Of a DNA stretch of 64,000 nt, positions 1 through 7,800 are shown piece by piece. The stretch is from Clostridium drakei (GTDB lineage: Bacteria; Bacillota; Clostridia; Clostridiales; Clostridiaceae): NCBI RefSeq assembly GCF_000633595.2, contig NZ_JIBU02000012.1:279756-343755 (forward strand). The letters run 5' to 3'. Below the pieces are notes generated by a model, which saw only the letters and a program-made list of their open reading frames with translations, was not told the DNA's origin and did not search any database. The first letter of the stretch is position 1; the number at the start of each line of letters is the position of its first letter. Made by a program: the position numbers and the translations under genes.

Positions 1-354
1 AATTATCCATCAACTATGGAAAAGAAAAATTGTGCTTATTTCGGCAAAGGTATAGTATTTAATAAATATACTGGAGCAAGAGGCAAATCAGGATGTAATG
101 ATGCTAATCCAGAGTATATAGCACAAATAAGAGCTATAATGGAAAAGCATAATGTTTCATGGCAGACAGCAGAACTTGGAAAAGTTGATCAAGGTGGCGG
201 TGGAACTATAGCATATATACTTGCTCAATATAATATGGAAGTTATAGATTGTGGAGTTGCACTTCTGAATATGCATTCCCCATGGGAAATAGCAAGTAAA
301 GCAGATATATATGAGACAATGCGTGCTTATCATTCATTTTTATTAGAAGCATAA
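1..354 (+). CDS. apeB: M18 family aspartyl aminopeptidase, C-terminal part
   Basis: The reading frame is open from base 1, so this is the end of a gene starting before the window; the Met at base 16 is internal. M18 enzymes are cytoplasmic dodecameric zinc aminopeptidases that remove acidic N-terminal residues. Visible family signatures are the GKGIVFNKYTGARGKSG segment, a VDQGGGGTIA glycine-rich stretch, and the metal/active-site region MHSPWEIASKADIYE near the C terminus, where the family's last zinc-ligand His lies. The N-terminal two thirds, with the remaining zinc ligands, is outside the window. A strong hairpin follows the stop. I am confident of the family, less of the exact peptide specificity. 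Confidence 0.9.
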   Translation, partial: NYPSTMEKKNCAYFGKGIVFNKYTGARGKSGCNDANPEYIAQIRAIMEKHNVSWQTAELGKVDQGGGGTIAYILAQYNMEVIDCGVALLNMHSPWEIASKADIYETMRAYHSFLLEA

Positions 355-387
355 AAATGGACATAAGTAAAAAAAGTTAAAAATTAA

Positions 388-432
388 AACGCACCTAAAT
401 GTTAGGCTCCAAATTTAACATTTAGGTGCGTT
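388..432. terminator. Perfect 17-bp stem hairpin after apeB
   Basis: Arms at 388-404 and 416-432 are perfectly complementary (AACGCACCTAAATGTTA and its complement) with an 11-base loop. It lies 33 bases after the apeB stop. The U-rich tail typical of an intrinsic terminator is on the minus strand side (bases 367-387 are A-rich on plus), while the plus-strand side is not T-rich. It may still end apeB transcription, but its polarity is odd because no minus-strand gene runs into it. Confidence 0.55.
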
Positions 433-517
433 ATCCATATACAAAAAAATAAAAGAAAAAGTAGCATATTTTTGTCTTGGAATAATATGGTATAATTATT
501 GTGAGAGGTGATAAAAT

Positions 518-1327
518 ATGGGATTAAATTTTAAAAAGACTATTAAAATAGGTAAGGATATTGTAATTAATTTTAACAAAAACAATGGAATAAGTATTTC
601 TAAAGATGCCAAGCATAGTAAATTTAAAACGAATAAAAAAAATGGTATAATTAGGAGCTCTGAACCAAAAAAAAATAAATTTGGAGAAAACGTTATAGAT
701 GCAAGGAAGGGACATATTTTATTAACGATTGCAATATGTATTTTATTGTTTTTGGGACTTGTTAATCCTATATTTTTAATTATTACTATTATTCCAATAT
801 TATATATGTTTATAAGTAAAAGTGGCAGGCAGAAGATGTATATATCAGCTTCAGTACACAGTTTACAAGTATCAAAAATAGACAAGGCAGAAAAATATTT
901 AAAGAAGGCTAAAAGTATACTTGATAATGAATTAATATTTGAATTAGAAGAAGATATAAATAATGTAAAAAATAGAAGTTCAAATAAAAAAAAATTCTTA
1001 GTTTTAGAATACAAAGATATTTTACTTAATAAACAAATTGGAAGAAATCTTAAGGCTAGAGAATTTGAAAACAAAGGTAATATAAATAGTGCTATAGATT
1101 TGTATGAATTAAATATTAAAGAAGGATTTACAGGAATAGTTCCATATGAAAGATTAATGGAGTTATATGAAAAACAACAAAAATATGATGATGAGATTAG
1201 AGTAATAAATAAGGTTATAGAAATATTTAAAAATTCGTGGGAGGATAAAATTGATAAACAATCTGAAATAGAAATGTTTACATCAAGATTAGAAAAAATT
1301 AAAATAGTAAAAGAAAAATTGTATTGA
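518..1327 (+). CDS. Membrane protein with DUF4236-like N terminus and TPR-like C terminus
   Basis: The 269-residue product has three parts. Residues 1-45 (GLNFKKTIKIGKDIVINF, then GISISK) resemble the beta-rich DUF4236 domain, which has no defined function. Residues about 65-105 hold two hydrophobic segments likely to form a membrane hairpin. Residues about 110-269 are charged and helical, with TPR-like A/Y/L spacing (KAEKYLKKAKSIL, then NINSAIDLYELNIKEG). GTGAGAGGTG lies just before the ATG, which fixes the start. The long open frame on the opposite strand is a shadow of its composition. A structural or scaffolding membrane protein is a reasonable guess; the function is unknown. Confidence 0.6.
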   Translation: MGLNFKKTIKIGKDIVINFNKNNGISISKDAKHSKFKTNKKNGIIRSSEPKKNKFGENVIDARKGHILLTIAICILLFLGLVNPIFLIITIIPILYMFISKSGRQKMYISASVHSLQVSKIDKAEKYLKKAKSILDNELIFELEEDINNVKNRSSNKKKFLVLEYKDILLNKQIGRNLKAREFENKGNINSAIDLYELNIKEGFTGIVPYERLMELYEKQQKYDDEIRVINKVIEIFKNSWEDKIDKQSEIEMFTSRLEKIKIVKEKLY

Positions 1328-1386
1328 TACAAATTAGTAACAAAAGCTTTTTCTAATGAATACAATGCATTGGGAGGGATTTTGTT

Positions 1387-1611
1387 ATGAATAATAGATT
1401 TAAGAATTATGGTTTGTGGGTTTCTATAGCAGCATTTATTCCGTTACTCTTAAATAGTTTTGGTATGGATATTCTTCCTAAAAATTATGGTGATGTAGTA
1501 AATGCATTGCTTGCAATACTAGTAACGGCAGGAATTTTGAGCAACCCTCAAACTGAGTCTAAGGGATATCTTGATGATAAGAAAACTGAAGAAAATAAGG
1601 ACAATAAATAA
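1387..1611 (+). CDS. Small holin-like membrane protein
   Basis: The 74-residue protein has a short basic N terminus (MNNRFKNYGLW), two hydrophobic segments at about residues 9-24 and 36-52, and a charged tail beginning GYLDDKKTEENK. This two-TM layout with the phrase ILSNPQTESKGYLDD is typical of small phage holins of the phi-LC3 type, where a NP-T/S-x-KG-L/Y-D motif follows the second TM. GGGAGG precedes the start. No lysin or phage structural gene is nearby, so it could be a domesticated holin or an unrelated membrane protein. It ends inside a bidirectional terminator. Confidence 0.55.
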   Translation: MNNRFKNYGLWVSIAAFIPLLLNSFGMDILPKNYGDVVNALLAILVTAGILSNPQTESKGYLDDKKTEENKDNK

Positions 1612-1647
1612 GCATATTGCGAAGCTTTGCTTCGCAATATGCTTATT
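1607..1647. terminator. Bidirectional terminator between convergent genes
   Basis: A 19-bp perfect stem (1607-1625 with 1629-1647) closes a 3-base loop. It overlaps the stop codons of both the holin-like gene and the convergent PHP gene and is followed by a T run at 1653-1657 on the plus strand and by TTATTTATTGTCC on the minus strand. Confidence 0.85.
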
Positions 1648-2485
1648 AAAATTTTTTGAGTTTTTCTAAAAAAATTTTAATATCTTTTTCTTCTAAAAAA
1701 ACTTGACCTATTCTTAAAGCATGTTTTGAATCTTCCTTAGTCATACCATGAAAATCAGAACCAGCTGTAATTATTTTATTATATTTTTTAGCTAAAGCTT
1801 TAAAATTTTTTGTGTCATTTGGTTCATTCATAGAATAAATAGCTTCAATTCCATCAAAAGGCATATTTAAAAGTTCTGCAACATCTATATTTTTTATTAA
1901 AATAGGATGAGCAAGTACTACTAAAGCATTATGTTCTCTTAAAATTTTTATTCCTTCCTCAGTACTCAGTTTTTTATTTGCTACATAAGCAGGGCTATTT
2001 TCCCCTATAAAATTTTTAAAAATGTAATCCCATTTGTAATTATAACCAGCACCTATTATTGCTTTAGCAATATGAGGTCTTGCTATAATACCTTCAGCAT
2101 GATCTAATATTTTTTCATAATTTAATTTTATATTGAAAAATTTATCTAAATTCTCAACTATTTTTTTACCTCTATAAGTTCTATACTCATTCATATCTTT
2201 TAAATAATCTTTTAATTTATAGTCTATTTGTGTAATGTCATTAAAGTAGCCTAAAATATGAATGTTTTCTTTATAATATAAAGTTGACAATTCTAATCCA
2301 GGTATTACCTTAATTCCAAGCTTTTTACCTTCAACTACTGCTTCAAGGACTCCAGATATAGTATCATGATCTGTAATGGACATTATATCTATATTTTCTT
2401 TTGAAGCCATGTTAACTAACTCTTTAGGAGAAAATTTCCCATCAGAAGCTGTAGTGTGTAAATGAAAATCTCCTTTTTTGTACAA
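1646..2485 (-). CDS. PHP-domain metal-dependent phosphoesterase (TrpH/YciV type)
   Basis: The protein carries the four PHP metal-binding motifs: DFHLHTTASDG at the N terminus (HxH), SITDHDT, a GLELS motif for the metal-binding Glu, and C-terminal AGSDFHG. Members of this subgroup hydrolyse nucleoside 3',5'-bisphosphates or trim RNA 5' ends. The length, about 279 residues, is usual. I chose the TTG at 2485 (product MYKKGDFHLH) because AGGTGAT lies at the right distance before it; the GTG three codons upstream overlaps that site. It is the last gene of the minus-strand set that includes the 1620-residue protein, 38 bases after the flavodoxin-like gene, so the functional link is uncertain. Confidence 0.85.
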   Translation of the reverse strand: MYKKGDFHLHTTASDGKFSPKELVNMASKENIDIMSITDHDTISGVLEAVVEGKKLGIKVIPGLELSTLYYKENIHILGYFNDITQIDYKLKDYLKDMNEYRTYRGKKIVENLDKFFNIKLNYEKILDHAEGIIARPHIAKAIIGAGYNYKWDYIFKNFIGENSPAYVANKKLSTEEGIKILREHNALVVLAHPILIKNIDVAELLNMPFDGIEAIYSMNEPNDTKNFKALAKKYNKIITAGSDFHGMTKEDSKHALRIGQVFLEEKDIKIFLEKLKKF

Positions 2486-2523
2486 TGAAATCACCTACTT
2501 GTTAAAATTTACTGTATATATCA

Positions 2524-3582
2524 TTATACTCCGTTAATTATGTGTTTTGCAAAGTTTTCTGCCTTATAAGTTATATTTTCTACTTTAAATATAGCTTTTG
2601 GATTATTAGCAGTTTCAGTGATTATGGCATGGGCAGGTAGCATAAATCCTTTATTTATATTTAAGGCACCAATGAGTTGCTTAGCTACAGAATCACTGCC
2701 AGAATTTCCAGATACAATTATGCCAAACATAGATTTATTATGGAAACTCATTTTATTATAAAGTACTGTAATTCTATTTATAACTGCAGTTAAATTAGCA
2801 GCAATAGCATCATTATAATTAGGACAAAGCCATACGATTCCATCAGCTTCTTCTATAGCTGGAATTACATTGTCTACCATAAATCCACCATAAAAACATT
2901 TGTTTTGATTACCATAATGCAAACATAATTTATAAGAACAACCTTTACAATCAAGTATTTTACCATTTTCAATGTGTATTTCTTTTATTACGAAATTGTC
3001 TAAGTATTGGGATATCATATGCCATAAATCTAAAGTGTTAGAAAATTTATGAGTAGAGGAGTATAAAACTGTGATTTTTTTCTTGCGTTCTGTTAAGGGT
3101 ATGGCATTTTCATATTCTGAGAGTCTTTTACCAAGGTCATAGGATAACTTTAAGCAAATTTGTTCTAGAGGTATGTTTAGGTTTCTTTGCCAATTTAAAA
3201 AGTTTTTTAAGCTTTTAGTAGCTTCAATTATAGGATGACCTAGAAATTTGCATCCTAGGTTATTGGAAATAAAGATAATATCTTGAGCAGATCTTTTGGT
3301 TCCTAGTTCTGAATCACTGTTTATAAGTAGAGCACCTATGCAATTTTCAAAAGCATTTTTATCATTAAGATTTAGTTCTTTTAAAAATTTAAGCATAGGT
3401 AAGTCAAAGCCATTGGAATCTAACTCAAGTAAAAATAATAATTTTTTATTTTTTAAATTTGTTGGATGTGCAAAATTTTTTATATACTTGATAGAGTGAA
3501 AGTTTTTTATAAAGTTTTGAGTCATAAGTTTAAGTCTATCTGACAAATCATCATTTGGTGATATAACATATAAAGTCTCCAT
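2524..3582 (-). CDS. Flavodoxin-fold NAD(P)H-dependent FMN reductase-like protein with Cys cluster
   Basis: A 352-residue protein. Residues about 170-345 form an NADPH-dependent FMN reductase/iron-sulfur flavoprotein domain: the strand KKKITVLYSSTHKFSNT is the FMN phosphate loop, and VWLCPNYNDAIAANLTAVINR is the conserved loop contacting the flavin. A Cys cluster CKGCSYKLCLHYGNQNKC (CxxCx4Cx8C) could hold a 4Fe-4S centre as in iron-sulfur flavoproteins. Residues 1-165 are not recognised and read as a second alpha/beta domain (KKLLFLLELDSNGFDLPM). It is co-oriented with and 28 bases after the dehydrogenase-like gene, suggesting a redox partner role, which is inference. Confidence 0.75.
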   Translation of the reverse strand: METLYVISPNDDLSDRLKLMTQNFIKNFHSIKYIKNFAHPTNLKNKKLLFLLELDSNGFDLPMLKFLKELNLNDKNAFENCIGALLINSDSELGTKRSAQDIIFISNNLGCKFLGHPIIEATKSLKNFLNWQRNLNIPLEQICLKLSYDLGKRLSEYENAIPLTERKKKITVLYSSTHKFSNTLDLWHMISQYLDNFVIKEIHIENGKILDCKGCSYKLCLHYGNQNKCFYGGFMVDNVIPAIEEADGIVWLCPNYNDAIAANLTAVINRITVLYNKMSFHNKSMFGIIVSGNSGSDSVAKQLIGALNINKGFMLPAHAIITETANNPKAIFKVENITYKAENFAKHIINGV

Positions 3583-3610
3583 AATTAAACCTCCTCAATC
3601 AGTAAGAAAA

Positions 3611-4852
3611 TTAGAAAGACAACAATTTGTTATAAGTATTTTCAAGTTTGCTAAAAAGCTTAGAAGGCATATTTTTATAAGTTTCAAGTTCTATACCAGA
3701 AGCTAATAATCGATTTCGACATCCCATAAAAGCTCCTCCTAAGAAAGTAGCACTATAATGCCAATCACTTTTGATAGTAGCAATAATTGAAAGAGCACCA
3801 GAAGATAATGCAGGGGCTATATAAGGTTTAAAACCTAAGGAACGAACTTCTAAATTAGATTTTATTGTTTTTTCAGTGAGATATTTAGAAATTTCTTCAT
3901 TATAATTATCTATACTATCTGCAATAATAAGATGTTCTCCATGAGGACCAAAGGATCTTCCTTCTTTCAAATATTGAAGGCAGTCATTTCTTTGTGAAGC
4001 ATAATATGAAGCTCTAGCATTCATAACGCCCAGTCCATATCCTCTAATTTGTTCAGGCAAAAGATGTTCATTTAATACTTCTTTGCAAAGTAGATCTACA
4101 GGGTCAGATACAACAGAAAAAATTCCTTTGAAATTCTTTTCTTTAGCTAGTTTAGCATAATATCTAACTATTTTTGAATTACCATCAAATTGGATTAAGC
4201 GCACATCAGAAAGTTCTTTACCAACTTCAGGTACACCTACAGAAACACAGAAAATAAACATGTTGCAGTTGAATAAATCTTTTTCATCTGCTGGAACTAC
4301 AGGAGGGTAGAATATTGTTGGATCAGGAGAGAGTATTTGATTGCATTCAAAACACCATCTCTTAATTTTATTTTCATCTTTATCATATACATTAATTTGA
4401 GATATACAATTTCCTCCTAAAAGTCGCAGTCCTGTAATTAAGGTTCCTCCTACATCACCTAAACCTACTATTGTTACATTCCATTTTTTAAAATGTTGAT
4501 TTTTATCCATAACAGGAAAGGATTCATTTAGACTTTCCTGCCAATTATCATAATTTGTATTTAATGATATGATTCTTTTTTCTTTAATAGCATTTTGAAT
4601 GAAGAATGGCAAATTTGAGATGCCGCAATTAGTATTTTTAAGCAAATTTAAATTTTCCTCTTTTATAAATAAATTTTCTTCAGAACTAACACAAAAATTT
4701 CTTCGAGATTTGTTAGTATCCAATTTATTTAAGGCAAACATAACACCTCTATAGTTATATGCATAATCTTCAGAAACTTCATTCAAGTTGTAAGGTTCAT
4801 TTGATATAAGTAATTTATTATCTAAAATATAATAAAAAAAATTAGTATTCAT
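3611..4852 (-). CDS. Lactate/malate dehydrogenase-like NAD-dependent protein
   Basis: A 413-residue protein. Residues about 120-155 start a Rossmann fold (WNVTIVGLGDVGGTLITGL). VVSDPVDLL replaces the usual NPVD loop, and GPHGEHL carries the catalytic-type His of LDH/MDH. About 115 extra residues precede the Rossmann fold, unlike normal LDH/MDH of about 310-320 residues. The ATG at 4852 follows AAGGAG by 8 bases; the GTG three codons earlier is less likely. It lies 31 bases after the giant multidomain gene and before the FMN-reductase-like gene. A 2-hydroxyacid dehydrogenase activity is plausible, but substrate cannot be read from this sequence. Confidence 0.75.
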   Translation of the reverse strand: MNTNFFYYILDNKLLISNEPYNLNEVSEDYAYNYRGVMFALNKLDTNKSRRNFCVSSEENLFIKEENLNLLKNTNCGISNLPFFIQNAIKEKRIISLNTNYDNWQESLNESFPVMDKNQHFKKWNVTIVGLGDVGGTLITGLRLLGGNCISQINVYDKDENKIKRWCFECNQILSPDPTIFYPPVVPADEKDLFNCNMFIFCVSVGVPEVGKELSDVRLIQFDGNSKIVRYYAKLAKEKNFKGIFSVVSDPVDLLCKEVLNEHLLPEQIRGYGLGVMNARASYYASQRNDCLQYLKEGRSFGPHGEHLIIADSIDNYNEEISKYLTEKTIKSNLEVRSLGFKPYIAPALSSGALSIIATIKSDWHYSATFLGGAFMGCRNRLLASGIELETYKNMPSKLFSKLENTYNKLLSF

Positions 4853-4883
4853 TAAAAACACTCCTTTTTAGATGTATTACAAT

Positions 4884-7800
4884 TTAATCATCAAAAGCAA
4901 GATTCATTCTAAGTAATAACTCTAAATCATTTTTCAAGTAGCTTGAAGGACTTAAATTTAAATTATAGTCTATATTTGCACCATGATCAGGACATCTAGG
5001 GGTAGTAATAACCTGACCTAAAGAAGATAAAGTTAAGTTCTTTTCATGCAAAATATGATATTCGTCTTCTAAAACTTCAAGTATTGAAATAGAATTTTCG
5101 ATAGAAGTTTTAGATAAATTGAATATAGCGGATTTTGAAGTATTCCTTATAAATGTAGGATAAGTGTATGGTAATATTAAATTTATAGATGGAAGAAGGT
5201 TTCTTTCAGGATAAACTCCACGCCATAATGCATCTCCACCTATAAATGGATACAAGGAATTTTCGCTAAACCATAATTTTAGTCTTGGTATAAAATAAAC
5301 GCTTTCAACATCTCTACTTTGCATATCCATAAGATCTTTTCCTCTACCAGATAATACACCTACAATAATCTTTTTAACCTTTACATCTTCACCTTTAAAA
5401 ATTGGATCTAAAGCTTTGATTCTGTATCCTTTATGTAGTAGATTATCAACTAATATTACTGGCTTTTTAAAGGATTTAATCATTTTTACCTGTGTTTTTA
5501 AGTTTAAATAATGAGGAAACTCTCCAATATTAAAATTTTTCATATCAGGATAAAATAACTTTTCTGTATGAAGAGCTTTAGTAACTGTATTAGGTATAAC
5601 ATATCTTTCAAGTATATCACCATAAGGAACACACATAGCATCACCAAGTTTTCTTGGTACTAAATTTTCTGTAGGTACTAAATTTTCTTTACATATTTTT
5701 CTTATCATACACTGATATACAAAATTTACATCGAAGGGGAGAACTAATTCTCCAGGATAAAGCTTTGTTATAGATTCCATAAGCTTCTTTCGTGATTGAT
5801 TAAGTACATTTCTAACTTTAGGATTAGTTCTAAAAGGACTTTTTATTATATTTTGTATATCTAAGTTTAATATACAAGGGTTACTCATATTTACAGCATA
5901 AACAGGATTGGCATCATCACAAAATGGAACTTTTACAAATCCATAATGTTTTAGTAAATTATAAATATTTTCTGAAGCAAGCTCTTTATTAAACATATTT
6001 TTGTAAATAGCATATTCATAATCTTCAGCTATACATGAAGATAGAGTTTGAGTTAAAAGAGTTTGTTCTAGCTGTTTGTTTTTATCAAAATTATTTATAA
6101 ATATGCCGCTGATTAAAATAATTCTGCCTGAGCTTTTTTCACGTATATATTGAGATACTTGAGAATTTTTAAATTCGTCATAAAGCATAGCAGATCGAAT
6201 CCAATGAACAATTGAAAAACCAAGTATTTCTCCCGTAACAGTATTTTTAAGAAGTACTATTTTAGCAGATGGCTTAAGAATTATATTCATTAACATTTTT
6301 TTGAATGTACTATCCGTATTAAGAGTGTAACTGCATAGTTTATTAATTATATCATCATTAAATTCTTCTATGGTTTCAGCGTCCAACCATAATGATTTAA
6401 TTGAAGATTTATCCTGAGATTCTCTTTGATAAAAGCCATTACTATATATATATTGTTCAGACATAGGGTCTACAAGACTGGATATGTCTCTATTTTCATC
6501 AATATAATTTCGTATCTGGGTAGAACTTATTTCTGAATACTTAGAAGAAAGAGTTAGAACTAATACATCGCCTTCTATGTTTTTTATTGCATCATTAAAT
6601 TTTGAACTTTTTCCTCTTTCAAATATTATATGAGAAAAAGTTTGTATTGAGTTTTCTGTTTTAGGAAGTTTGTAACTTGAAGCATTAAGTAATACATCGC
6701 TACCTATACATACATATACCTTGGAGTCTGGAAAATTATCCTTTAAAACTTTTAAATTGTCAGTATTTGATATATTAGTAGGATATATATCTGGGTACAT
6801 ATATATATTCAATTCAGATGATATAGAAATATTAACTAAGTTTCCTCTTAAAAGACTTGGAAGTGTTTTTTTAGACCAAGAAAATTCATCTACGGCTAAA
6901 TACACTTCAAATCCTAAATCTCTTATATGCTTTGCTATTTCCATGTGGCTTAAGGAAAAAGGATCAAAAGTCCCAGGGAAAAATGCTACTTTAGGTGGAA
7001 TAGGTATATTTATACTTCCCTTAGAGAAAGTAAAGTCAGATATAAACCTATAAATATGATTTAAGCTGGCTGATCTTGTTAAAAACAATAATTCATGTCT
7101 ATCATTACCTGTGATTAAAGTAAGAACTTTTTTAGCAATGAGCTTAAATATGAATTCTTTTTTTTCTAGATTCATAAAAGAACTTCCAAAAATATATTTA
7201 CCTATAACACTAAATGCAGATTGTTTGACCTGTGGGTCATAATTTCCAAGTCCATTTAAAAGAATTCCAAGCATTTTATTCAATCTTTCATAATAGAAAG
7301 TTTCATTTTCATAAAAGCGATTTTTGTAAATAGCATAATTTGATATAGATATACCAACAGTTTTTAATATAAGAGATTTTAAATTAGAATTAGAACTTTT
7401 AACTTTAATCATACAATCATCTATGATTTCATCTAATTCTTTAGGTTGAAGCCATAAAATAGATTGACCTGTATATCTTGGTATATATTCTGTAAATTTA
7501 TTACCTTCTATTTCAAGAGCTCTTATTAATTCTACAGCAACTTCATTTCTTTCAGCTAAAGTTAAATAGGGCATAATTTCTAAAATAGCACTTCCTGCAC
7601 AATTTCGTACACTTTCGATTGCACTTACTTTTAATAAATTACAAAAATGTATAGCAGTATGAAGTCTGCTGGATTGAGGAGCTTTAAGTGCATGGCGCAA
7701 AAGAAGTTCTACGTGATTTCTCTTTCTAATCCAATCTGTAGCGGTTTTCAAATTGTTTAAGAATATATCTGTAACTGTTTTGTTGTTAATTTCACAATAA

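Noticed and set aside
16..354. ATG at base 16 as a real gene start
   Set aside because: The frame is open from base 1 and M18 enzymes need several hundred residues before this point.
496..1365. 289-codon open frame on minus opposite the DUF4236-like gene
   Set aside because: Its product is low-complexity Leu/Ile/Ser/Phe typical of the complement of AT-rich coding DNA, it has no ribosome-binding site, and the plus-strand gene has clear domains.
1387..1611. Prophage remnant around the holin-like gene
   Set aside because: No lysin, terminase, capsid or integrase gene is nearby; the window's only recombinase is 23 kb away.
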